57,375 bases of DNA from contig CAJUOY010000012.1 in the NCBI GenBank assembly GCA_910588645.1, forward strand, positions 1 through 57,375. Direction: 5' to 3'. The position numbers and the translations under genes were made by a program. This document shows positions 31,816-40,100 of this stretch, piece after piece. The notes below the pieces were generated by a model that was not told the DNA's origin, ran no database searches, and saw only the letters and a program-made list of their open reading frames with translations. This DNA is from an uncultured Christensenellaceae bacterium. Lineage in GTDB: Bacteria; Bacillota; Clostridia; Christensenellales; Borkfalkiaceae. Position 1 is the first letter of the stretch, and each line of letters begins with the position of its first letter.

Positions 31816-33897
31816 TTATTTTACTCCGTACAAAATATCGAAGTAACTGGGATAAGGCCAGTAATCGGACGAGGTCAGCGTCTCCATTTCGTCAACGCAA
31901 TTTCTAAGTTTGTCCATATCGGGAATGACGGTATGCGCCATAGCTTTAGCCGAGGATACGATCTCTCGCTTATCTATATTTTTGAGATCGCTTTCCAACT
32001 TCTCGACGGTAAGACTGGCCTCGTCGTTGAGCGCGGAAAGTCTTGAAATAAGTTTCTTTTCCGTCTCGCAAGGTAATTCATCGTATACCGCACGCTTGGC
32101 GGCAAGATTTCCGCAAAGCTCCGCGATAAAATCGGAAACGGCGGGAATAACGTCGCGCTTGGCCATTTCAACCATAGTCAGTGCTTCGATATTTATAATT
32201 TTGGTATAATTTTCCAACCTTATATCCGCGCGCGCCTTTGCCTCCTCGCGGGTATAAACACCCTGTCTAACAAACACTTCGACGTTCTTGTCCTCGTAAA
32301 GCACGGGAACGGCGTCCGCCGTATTTTTTAGATTGAGAAGTCCGCGTCTCGCCGCCTCGGGCTCCCACTCGGGGCCGTATCCGTCGAGATTGTAAATTAT
32401 GCGGCTGTGGGCTTTGAGTTCTCTCTCTATAATTTTTTTAGCAGCCTTATCCACATCGGGCTTTCCTTCGAGCTCGTCCGCAAACTGCTCGAAAGCGTCG
32501 GCAACTATTGCGTTAAGGCTTATATTTGCGTCCGCGACGTTCGCCTGCGAACCGAGCATTCTGAATTCGAATTTGTTGCCCGTAAACGCAAACGGCGAAG
32601 TTCTGTTTCTGTCCGTGGCGTCCTTGGGGAATATGGGCGATTCCGGAACGCCGATAGAGCCCTGAGTCTTTTCGCCGGGGACGTAATTTTTGCCCCTTAT
32701 GATACTGTCCACTATCGCGCCCAGCTGATCGCCGAGATACACGGAAATAATCGCGGGCGGAGCCTCGTCCGCGCCGAGACGGTGATCGTTACCCGCCGAA
32801 GCAACAAATGCGCGGAGTATACCCTGATAGTCATCCACCGCCTTGATGACCGCTGTTAACACCAACAAAAACAGAGTGTTGTTTTCGGGAGTTTCACCGG
32901 GATTCAAAAGATTGAAACCGCAGTCGGTCGAAATAGACCAGTTGTTGTGTTTACCGCTTCCGTTAATTCCCTTGAAGGGCTTTTCGTGCAAAAGACACAC
33001 AAGTCCGTGACGGTGCGCAACCTTTTTCATAAGCTCCATAGTGAGCATATTGGTATCCACCGCTATATTTGTAGTCGAATAGACGGGAGCCATTTCGTGC
33101 TGAGCGGGAGCAACCTCGTTATGCTTGGTCTTGGAAAGCACGCCGTAGCTCCACAGCTCCTCGTCAAGATCGCGCATAAATTCGCCTATGGCAGGTTTGA
33201 TAACGCCGAAGTAGTGATCTTCCAGTTCCTGTCCGCGCGTTACGGGCGAGCCGAACAGCGTGCGGCCCGTAAGCTGAAGATCTTTGCGCTTATAGTACTC
33301 TTCTTCCGATATTATGAAATACTCCTGTTCGGGACCGGCCTCGCAGTTGACTTTTTTGCATTGAATGCCGAAGTGTTTCAAAAGCCTTTTTGCCTGCTTG
33401 TCTATTGCGGTCATCGAACGCAACAAAGGAGATTTTTTATCCAACGTTTCCCCCGTATACGATACGAATACGGTGGGTATGTACAGCGTTCCCTCCTTGA
33501 CAAATGCGGGAGACGTGGGATCCCACGCCGTGTATCCGCGCGCCATATGCGTAGCTCTCGAACCGCCCGAAGGGAAACTGGACGCGTCCGATTCGCCTAT
33601 GATGAGACTCTTACCCGTAAGGCGCATTATTACTTTGTCGCCGTCCGGCTCTATAAAGCTGTCGTGCTTTTCGGCCGTCAGTCCCGTAAGCGGCTGAAAC
33701 CAATGCGTGTAATGAGTTGCGCCCTTGGATACCGCCCAATCCTTCATAGCCGCGGCAACCGCGCCCGCTATGGAGGTATCCAGCTGTTTACCCGCCTCGA
33801 TAGTTGCCCTCAATTCCTTATATACCTCTTTGGGTAAGGTTTCCTTTTGAACCGAGTCGTTGAAAACGTTTATACCGAACATCTCGGGTAGCCTCAT
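31816..33897 (-). CDS. glnN: Glutamine synthetase type III (GlnN)
   Basis: This 693-residue enzyme makes glutamine from glutamate, ammonia and ATP. The length and the opening VFNDSVQKETLPKEVYKEL are those of the GSIII class, common in Bacteroidota and some Clostridia. Catalytic-site motifs are AGPEQEYFII, KHNEVAPAQHEMAP and KGINGSGKHNNWS, plus FRMLGSQANVADAN. A consensus promoter and an AAGGAG ribosome site 8 bases from the ATG predict strong expression. It is transcribed alone. Confidence 0.96.
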   Translation of the reverse strand: MRLPEMFGINVFNDSVQKETLPKEVYKELRATIEAGKQLDTSIAGAVAAAMKDWAVSKGATHYTHWFQPLTGLTAEKHDSFIEPDGDKVIMRLTGKSLIIGESDASSFPSGGSRATHMARGYTAWDPTSPAFVKEGTLYIPTVFVSYTGETLDKKSPLLRSMTAIDKQAKRLLKHFGIQCKKVNCEAGPEQEYFIISEEEYYKRKDLQLTGRTLFGSPVTRGQELEDHYFGVIKPAIGEFMRDLDEELWSYGVLSKTKHNEVAPAQHEMAPVYSTTNIAVDTNMLTMELMKKVAHRHGLVCLLHEKPFKGINGSGKHNNWSISTDCGFNLLNPGETPENNTLFLLVLTAVIKAVDDYQGILRAFVASAGNDHRLGADEAPPAIISVYLGDQLGAIVDSIIRGKNYVPGEKTQGSIGVPESPIFPKDATDRNRTSPFAFTGNKFEFRMLGSQANVADANISLNAIVADAFEQFADELEGKPDVDKAAKKIIERELKAHSRIIYNLDGYGPEWEPEAARRGLLNLKNTADAVPVLYEDKNVEVFVRQGVYTREEAKARADIRLENYTKIINIEALTMVEMAKRDVIPAVSDFIAELCGNLAAKRAVYDELPCETEKKLISRLSALNDEASLTVEKLESDLKNIDKREIVSSAKAMAHTVIPDMDKLRNCVDEMETLTSSDYWPYPSYFDILYGVK

Positions 33898-33929
33898 TTT
33901 ATTATCTCCTTGAATATTTGTACAATAAA

Positions 33930-33958
33930 ATTATAATTGCCTGCGGCGGTTATGTCAA
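33930..33958 (-). promoter_or_regulatory. Consensus promoter of glnN
   Basis: On the minus strand TTGACA (33953-33958), exactly 17 bases, TATAAT (33930-33935). No mismatch to the sigma-A consensus. Confidence 0.9.
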
Positions 33959-34027
33959 ATTAATTAAACAAAATAACTTCAACGGTATTAATTACATCCT
34001 ATATTAGTTTAAATTATAGATAAAACG

Positions 34028-35341
34028 CTAATCCTTTTTATCCTTCTCCCTGTCCTCGAAATTAGCGGGCTTTATAAGGTGAGTATTTTTAATGTCGTTA
34101 TGCATTTGCGTGGGCTCTTCCGCAACTATGCCGCGCTGAATTTTATCATAGCCGTGTTTTCGGCGGATTTCGTCCACGCATTTTTCCACGGCTTCCAGTT
34201 TTTTATAGTTTCCCGCGCTCTCGTCAAGCGTTATCTGCGATACTCCGTTATCGAAACCCGAAACCGTTACGCCCATTGCGCGAACGGCAAATGGCTGTTT
34301 TACGTTGGCTTTGAAAAGCTCGAACGCGTGCCGTGCAATTTCACTGCAAAGCGCCGTGTGCCTTATCTTTTTCTGTACCGAAAAATCGGAAAGATCCCCG
34401 TACCTTACCCATAGATGTACCGTATCCGCAAGCCCCTGATTTATTTCGCGCGTCCTCGCCGCAACGCTTTCGGCAAGCACGTAAATCAGCCGCTCTATTC
34501 TGTGAAAACTCGTAACGTCATCCGGATAAGTGCAGGAATTACCAATTGACTTGTATTCCCGCTTTTCGTCCATATGTTTAACGGGATCTTCGTCCAGTCC
34601 CCGCGAGTATGAAAGCAGAGTTTCGCCCACTTTGCCGAACGCGTCCGTAATGACCTTATCGGGCGCGGCGGCAAGTTTGCCTATCGTGTTAAAGCCCATT
34701 TTATTGAGTTTTTCGCGGGTAGCTCTGCCAACGAACAGCAAGTCTTCCACGGGCAAGCCGTTTACTACTGCCTCATAATTTAGCTTTGAAATTACCGAAG
34801 TGCCGTCAGGCTTTTTGAGATCTGATCCAAGCTTTGCGAAAACCTTGTTAAACGAAACCCCGCAGGAAACCGTAACACCGATCTCGCGCTTTACCTCGTT
34901 TCTTATATGATCGCCCAAAAAGCACAGATATTCGTCCGAAAAATATTTTTCGCCGCCTGAAAATGTAAACTTATTTTCAAACGGCGGAAAAAGCAAGGTC
35001 GAATGAGTGAGATCGAGCCAACACTCGTCAATACCGTAACTCTCTATTAAATCGGTATATCTCGAATAAATTGCCTTAACTTTGCGGGAATATTCCATAT
35101 ACAACCCGAAACGCGGCGGCACTACGACTATATCGGGGCATTTTCTGCGGGCCTGCCATACAGTATCGCCCGTCCTTACGCCCGCTTTTTTTGCTTCCTC
35201 GCTCTTGGCGAGCACTATGCCGCGCCTCTCCTCTTTACTGCCGCAAACGGCAATAGGTTTGCCGGCAAGCTCGGGACGAAGTTTTCTCTCTACAGAAGCG
35301 TAAAAATTATTGAGATCGGAATGAATTACTATCCTTTCCAT
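34028..35341 (-). CDS. dinB: DNA polymerase IV (Y-family, DinB)
   Basis: The 437-residue translesion polymerase has catalytic acids Asp9 (HSDLNNFYASVE) and Asp105-Glu106 (SYGIDECWLD). It has a helix-hairpin-helix region (LNKMGFNTIGKLAAAP) and a little-finger domain. Where family members carry the clamp-binding QLSLF, this one reads QITLD (369-373), so clamp binding may be weak. It lies 8 bases after the transglutaminase lipoprotein gene and is last in an operon that also holds pcrA and ligA, which suits a DNA-repair role. Confidence 0.92.
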   Translation of the reverse strand: MERIVIHSDLNNFYASVERKLRPELAGKPIAVCGSKEERRGIVLAKSEEAKKAGVRTGDTVWQARRKCPDIVVVPPRFGLYMEYSRKVKAIYSRYTDLIESYGIDECWLDLTHSTLLFPPFENKFTFSGGEKYFSDEYLCFLGDHIRNEVKREIGVTVSCGVSFNKVFAKLGSDLKKPDGTSVISKLNYEAVVNGLPVEDLLFVGRATREKLNKMGFNTIGKLAAAPDKVITDAFGKVGETLLSYSRGLDEDPVKHMDEKREYKSIGNSCTYPDDVTSFHRIERLIYVLAESVAARTREINQGLADTVHLWVRYGDLSDFSVQKKIRHTALCSEIARHAFELFKANVKQPFAVRAMGVTVSGFDNGVSQITLDESAGNYKKLEAVEKCVDEIRRKHGYDKIQRGIVAEEPTQMHNDIKNTHLIKPANFEDREKDKKD

Positions 35342-35349
35342 AATAACCG

Positions 35350-36894
35350 TTATTTTTTTACCGTATACTCAACGTCGTTGTAAGAAACGATTTTTGGAAC
35401 GACGTAACCCTTTTTATTCTCGTTCTTGATAAGCTTGACCGTACCGTAACCCGTAACAGAATACGTACAGTTATCCACCTTGAACGTTTCTCCTACCGTA
35501 AGAAATACTTCGTCGCGGTAAATGACTTTCGAACGCGCGGGAAGCTCGTACAGAAATTGCTCGCGCTCGTTTTCGGGGGTGTCTATCAAATGGTATTTGA
35601 TAAAAGTTACCCTGTCGTATCCCGTGCTGACGCCGAGATCCTGCAAATCGTTTACCATAAAATAATTGTGCATAATTCCGCTTTGACTGGGCGCGTCATC
35701 CCAGGTGAGATCGCACCAATACCAGTTGCCGTCATCGAGGCGAACTAAATTCCAGCCGTGTCTTTCACCGTTGCCCACGCCGGTAACCATTAAATTTTCA
35801 ATCCCGTTATAATTCAATAGAAGCTGGAAAGTGCGGGCATAGCTTTCGCAAACGCCGCCCTTCTCCTCGAATACGCCGAGGACGTTGTGCGCCCAGGCAT
35901 CCGTCTTGGCAAACCCGTAATCGTCGTAAGCGTAATCGATAGTATCCAAAATTTTATCGTGAAATGCAAGTGCCTTGCGGTATGCGTTGTCCTTTTCGTC
36001 GGTTAAAGCGGTATATTCGTTTACCTTATCGTATACCAGGCTGTTGAGCTGCGCCCTGACTTTACCGGAAGCATACTCGGAAGAAGCCAAAACTATTATT
36101 TCCTCGTCGTTTCCGTACGTGGAATTAGCCATCCAATAATAGAGCGGGTTATCATCTTTAAAAGTCTTCCATACAGACACGGCTTTTTTCCAACCGAGTT
36201 CAAGATCGTCCATTTTTATATCTGCGACGATAACTCCACCGTTCATTCCATCGCCCAGTCCTTCAAGCGAATAATCTACGTGAAAAAGTCTGGCCTGTTC
36301 GTCTATACGGGAATAAAGTTCCGCTTCGTCCTCCATACCGTTTTGCAGGAAGTAATTGAGGCCGTATTTATTATTGTATCTGTCAAGCCATTCCAGCCCT
36401 TCGCCGTTGAAACCGGTAGCGCCGCACACAGTGCATACGTCGTCGGAAAACACGTGTCCCTTTGGAGTAAGGTTAAATAAAGTTTCCTCGTCGCAGACCT
36501 TACAAACCCTAATTTCCGTATGCTCGGTACAGGTATTCAAAATTTCCGTTCCCTCGCCGTAGACGTGTCCCTTGGGTTCTGCCTTTTGGGTATCTTCCGC
36601 GCCGCACTCGGCACAGATACGGGACTGCGTATGATCGGTACAAGTATTCGTCTTATCCGTCCATTCGCCGAAAACATGCCCTCTTGGCTCTGCGGTCTCT
36701 CTTTGAACTTTACCGCATTTGGTGCAAGTTCTCGCAATTACCCTTTCCGTACAAGTCCCGACCTCTTCTACCCATTCGCCGTATGTATGGACCAATTCGA
36801 CTCCGCCGAAGTCGCAGGCGCATATGCCCGTAGCCGCAATTAACACTGCGGCGGCGGAAACGGTCGTTATCAATAATTTTTTTAATTTATGCAT
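35350..36894 (-). CDS. Lipoprotein with CxxC repeats and transglutaminase-like domain
   Basis: The 514-residue product has a signal peptide with an ICAC lipobox. About four tandem zinc-ribbon-like repeats follow (residues ~35-165), each with a GHVFGEW or GHVYGE element, a CTxH/CTE stretch and a CxxCG pair. The C-terminal half is a transglutaminase-like fold. Its Cys is in GGVCESYARTF, its His in ERHGWNLV and its Asp in WCDLTWDD, so a complete triad. I chose the ATG at 36894 because GGAG lies 8 bases upstream; an upstream start would overlap aroA. Such secreted proteins are usually peptidases or crosslinkers of the cell wall. It sits oddly inside a DNA-repair operon. Confidence 0.85.
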   Translation of the reverse strand: MHKLKKLLITTVSAAAVLIAATGICACDFGGVELVHTYGEWVEEVGTCTERVIARTCTKCGKVQRETAEPRGHVFGEWTDKTNTCTDHTQSRICAECGAEDTQKAEPKGHVYGEGTEILNTCTEHTEIRVCKVCDEETLFNLTPKGHVFSDDVCTVCGATGFNGEGLEWLDRYNNKYGLNYFLQNGMEDEAELYSRIDEQARLFHVDYSLEGLGDGMNGGVIVADIKMDDLELGWKKAVSVWKTFKDDNPLYYWMANSTYGNDEEIIVLASSEYASGKVRAQLNSLVYDKVNEYTALTDEKDNAYRKALAFHDKILDTIDYAYDDYGFAKTDAWAHNVLGVFEEKGGVCESYARTFQLLLNYNGIENLMVTGVGNGERHGWNLVRLDDGNWYWCDLTWDDAPSQSGIMHNYFMVNDLQDLGVSTGYDRVTFIKYHLIDTPENEREQFLYELPARSKVIYRDEVFLTVGETFKVDNCTYSVTGYGTVKLIKNENKKGYVVPKIVSYNDVEYTVKK

Positions 36895-36910
36895 AATTTT
36901 CTCCGTGTAA

Positions 36911-38131
36911 TCAGCAGACAAGCTTGTCGCAAAGACTGTCGAGGACTTCGAAATATTCCTTAAATGTTTTAGAACACACTTGTGCGTCCGTGATTATTAT
37001 ACCGTCTGCGCGCAATCCGGTCAAGGCAAAACTCATAGCCACGCGGTGGTCGCCGAAAGTTTGAATCTTCGCAGGCTGCGGCGCGGAGGGATATATCGTA
37101 AGCCCGTCGTCGAATTCTTCGCACTTTACGCCCATTGCGGAAAGATTGACTGCGGCGGCGTTAATACGGTCGCATTCCTGTCCCCTGATATGTTTTACGC
37201 CGCATATGCGCGTAGGCGCACTCAAATATGGAGCGATAGCGGCCATTGTAAGCGCCTGATCGGAAAACGCGCCCATATCAATTTCACCGCCGTCGAAAGT
37301 TTTCAAAATATTTATAAAGTTCATGTCGCCCTGCAAACTTCGGCCCGTAATTCCCTCCACGGAAATTTCCGTACCGAGAATTTTATTCATTGCGTAAAAA
37401 TAGCAGGCCGCCGAAACGTCGGGCTCTATCGAGTATTCCCTTGCAGAATATCCGCCGCAGACAACGTATTTGCCGTCCTCTTCCTTGACCGACGCGCCGA
37501 AATCCCTCATCATAGCAACGGTCATATCCACGTAATTGCGCCCGTGTTCCCCGTTTACCTCAATTTCCACGGGTTTCCCCGCGCAAACGGAGGAAATGAG
37601 CAATGCCGAAAGGTATTGACTGCTTTTGGTAACGTCCACGTTTAGTTCCAAGCACGGTTGTTTTGTTCCCTCTATGATAAAAGGATAAGAATTTTTATTT
37701 TCTTTAAATGTGAATTTCGCCCCAAGCTTTTCAAGCGCGCTCACAAGAGGCGCGACGGGGCGTTTTTTCATCTGATCGGAACAAGTCAACGTGTACGTTC
37801 CGTCCGAAAAAGCCAAAAACGCAGGCAAAAATCTTGCGGCCGTACCGGCACTTCCTACGTACACTTCGCCGCTCTTTACGGGAGGAAGACCTCCGCACCC
37901 ATTTATTTTTACCGCAAAATTTTCTCTTTTTATACCTATCCCGAGAATTTCGAGACAATTTAAAAACGTTTTGCAATCGTCGGAAAACTGCGCCCCGTAA
38001 AGGACGCTTTCGCCTTTGGCCGCCGCGGCTATCAAAAAGGCGCGCGCGGTTATGCTCTTAGAGCCCGGCACACGCACCGCGACGGGATTTTTTGAAGTTT
38101 TTCCGTAAACGTTTTTTACAGTGTAATCCAT
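36911..38131 (-). CDS. aroA: 3-phosphoshikimate 1-carboxyvinyltransferase (AroA)
   Basis: The 406-residue enzyme makes EPSP from shikimate 3-phosphate and PEP, the sixth step to chorismate. Motifs are PGSKSITARAFL near the start, GSAGTAARFLPAFL (PEP/glyphosate loop), SSQYLSALLI and the C-terminal GDHRVAMSFALTGL. The start lies one base after the ligA stop (AAATAAAATG) with no separate ribosome site, so translation is coupled. Other shikimate genes are not in the window. The loop has Ala after GT, as in many class II enzymes. Confidence 0.95.
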   Translation of the reverse strand: MDYTVKNVYGKTSKNPVAVRVPGSKSITARAFLIAAAAKGESVLYGAQFSDDCKTFLNCLEILGIGIKRENFAVKINGCGGLPPVKSGEVYVGSAGTAARFLPAFLAFSDGTYTLTCSDQMKKRPVAPLVSALEKLGAKFTFKENKNSYPFIIEGTKQPCLELNVDVTKSSQYLSALLISSVCAGKPVEIEVNGEHGRNYVDMTVAMMRDFGASVKEEDGKYVVCGGYSAREYSIEPDVSAACYFYAMNKILGTEISVEGITGRSLQGDMNFINILKTFDGGEIDMGAFSDQALTMAAIAPYLSAPTRICGVKHIRGQECDRINAAAVNLSAMGVKCEEFDDGLTIYPSAPQPAKIQTFGDHRVAMSFALTGLRADGIIITDAQVCSKTFKEYFEVLDSLCDKLVC

Positions 38132-38132
38132 T

Positions 38133-40073
38133 TTATTTTATCATCGCTTCGAACTCTTCTTCGCCTATAATTCTGACACCGAGTTTTTCCGCCTTTTCCT
38201 TTTTACTGCCCGCGGCTTCGCCGGCAATTACAAGAGTGGTTTTCGAAGTCACAGCTCCCGCGCATTCTCCGCCAAGACTCTCTATGATTTTTTGCGCTTC
38301 GCTGCGTTTGAATTTGTTCAGAGTTCCCGTTAAAACTACCGTCTGTCCCGCAAATATTCCGCCCAGCGACGGTTTTTTTACAACCTCGGGAGTGACTCCG
38401 TGCGCCGCGAACGCGGCAAGCTCGCGCAAGTTGTCTTCGTCGCGGAACCAGTTAACTATCCCGTCCGCGCTGATTTCGCCTATGTTTTCAAGTTCGAGAA
38501 GCTGTTCACGCGTCGCTTTGCAAAGTTCCGCAACGCTGCCGAAGGCTCTGCTCAGATCGCGCGCCGCAACCTTTCCCACACCGCCTATGCCGAGAGCAAA
38601 CAAAAATCTTTCAAGGGGGATTTTCTTGCTCTTTTTAATGGCTTTAAGGACGTTGTTTATCTTGCGGGTTTTAAACCCTTCCAACTTGGAAAGATCTTCC
38701 TCCGTATAAGAATACAGTTGAGAACATTCCCTTAAACCGAGCACCTCGTACATTGCGGCCGCAGTTTTTTCGGAAACCCCCTCTATATCCATAGCGTCCT
38801 TTGAAGCAAAGTGTTCCACTTTGCCCGCAACGCGGGGAGGACAATATTTATTGGGGCAAAAAAGATTGGCCCCTATTTCGTTTATTTTGCTTCCACAGAA
38901 CGGGCACTTTACGGGTTTTTCCACGTCGCAACTGCCTTCCGTATGCTCCACTGCGGAAAGTATTTCCGGTATAACTTCGTTACTGCGGCGGATAAGCACG
39001 CGGCTGCCAACCTTGACGTCCTTTCTAGTAAGATCGCCGAAATTGTTCAGTGTGGCCTTTCTCACCGTAGCGCCCGCAAGCTCCACGGGTTCCACTATGG
39101 CAAGCGGAGTAAGCTTACCCGTCCTGCCAACCTGCCATACGACGTCCTTGACTTCGGTGATACTCTCCTCGGCCTCGAACTTATATGCAGTAGCCCATCT
39201 CGGGAATTTATCCGTATATCCCATAAGCTCCCTTTCGGGTGTGGAGTTAAGTTTTATTACCGCGCCGTCGGTGAGAACGTCCAATTCTCTGCGACCGGAC
39301 TCTATCTCTTCGATTGCCGCCTTCACTTCGTCTGCGTTATTGCAGATTTTCAGAAAGGGAAATACCTTGAAGCCCTGTTCTTTCAGAAATTCGAAATGCG
39401 CCTGTTGTGTTGAGAGCGAACCCTCGCTCATATAGTTTACGTTATAGAACAGAATTTCCGGTCTGCGCTCCGCGGTGACTTTGGGATCGAGGTTGCGTAT
39501 TGCGCCCGCCACCGCGTTACGCGCGTTTTTGAGCTGTTCCTTGGCCGTCTTGTTGTACTCTTCCAAAACGCTGAGTCTTATTACTGCCTCTCCCTGCGCT
39601 TCGAGCGTTCCCTTATATGGAATGGTCAACGGAAAAGATTTTATCGTCAAACACTGTGCGGTGACGTCCTCGCCCTTTACTCCGTTGCCGCGCGTGGTTG
39701 CACGCACAAACTTACCGTCCGAATACGTGAGGCACATAGTCAGTCCGTCGAACTTATACTCCACCGTATATGAAGGGTTATCCACCGCTTTGCCTACGCG
39801 AGTAAAGAACGCTTCGAGTTCGTCGTAAGTTACGCACTTATCCAAAGAATACAGCCTTGAAATATGCTCGTGCGCGGCAAATCCCTTTACGGGTTCGCCG
39901 CCGACGCGCTTTGTCGGGCTGTCGAAATCCACTCTGCCCGTACTCTCTTCAAGCGATCTCAGTTCGTCGTAAAGTCTGTCGTACTCCCTGTCCGTAACGG
40001 AAGGGTTATCCAGCACGTAGTACTCGTGAGCCCATCTATTTAAGGTTTCAATAAGTTCTCTTATTCTGTCCAT
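38133..40073 (-). CDS. ligA: NAD-dependent DNA ligase LigA
   Basis: This 646-residue enzyme seals nicks in replication and repair. It has an Ia domain (HEYYVLDNPSVTDREYD), the adenylation site with Lys107 in YKFDG, and an OB fold. It also has a four-Cys zinc finger (CPFCGSK, FCPNKYC), helix-hairpin-helix repeats (ALGIGGVGKVAARDL) and a C-terminal BRCT domain (GQTVVLTGTLNKFKR). The order and length are normal. It follows pcrA by 27 bases; no Shine-Dalgarno sequence is evident. Confidence 0.96.
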   Translation of the reverse strand: MDRIRELIETLNRWAHEYYVLDNPSVTDREYDRLYDELRSLEESTGRVDFDSPTKRVGGEPVKGFAAHEHISRLYSLDKCVTYDELEAFFTRVGKAVDNPSYTVEYKFDGLTMCLTYSDGKFVRATTRGNGVKGEDVTAQCLTIKSFPLTIPYKGTLEAQGEAVIRLSVLEEYNKTAKEQLKNARNAVAGAIRNLDPKVTAERRPEILFYNVNYMSEGSLSTQQAHFEFLKEQGFKVFPFLKICNNADEVKAAIEEIESGRRELDVLTDGAVIKLNSTPERELMGYTDKFPRWATAYKFEAEESITEVKDVVWQVGRTGKLTPLAIVEPVELAGATVRKATLNNFGDLTRKDVKVGSRVLIRRSNEVIPEILSAVEHTEGSCDVEKPVKCPFCGSKINEIGANLFCPNKYCPPRVAGKVEHFASKDAMDIEGVSEKTAAAMYEVLGLRECSQLYSYTEEDLSKLEGFKTRKINNVLKAIKKSKKIPLERFLFALGIGGVGKVAARDLSRAFGSVAELCKATREQLLELENIGEISADGIVNWFRDEDNLRELAAFAAHGVTPEVVKKPSLGGIFAGQTVVLTGTLNKFKRSEAQKIIESLGGECAGAVTSKTTLVIAGEAAGSKKEKAEKLGVRIIGEEEFEAMIK

Positions 40074-40100
40074 AATACGAAATTTATAAAATTAAAACGC

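Noticed and set aside
32947..33837. A 296-codon rightward frame opposite glutamine synthetase
   Set aside because: Antisense shadow of glnN; Arg/Tyr-rich translation typical of reverse frames.
36895..36921. Upstream start for the transglutaminase lipoprotein
   Set aside because: It overlaps the aroA stop, while the ATG at 36894 has GGAG at proper spacing and begins a clean signal peptide.
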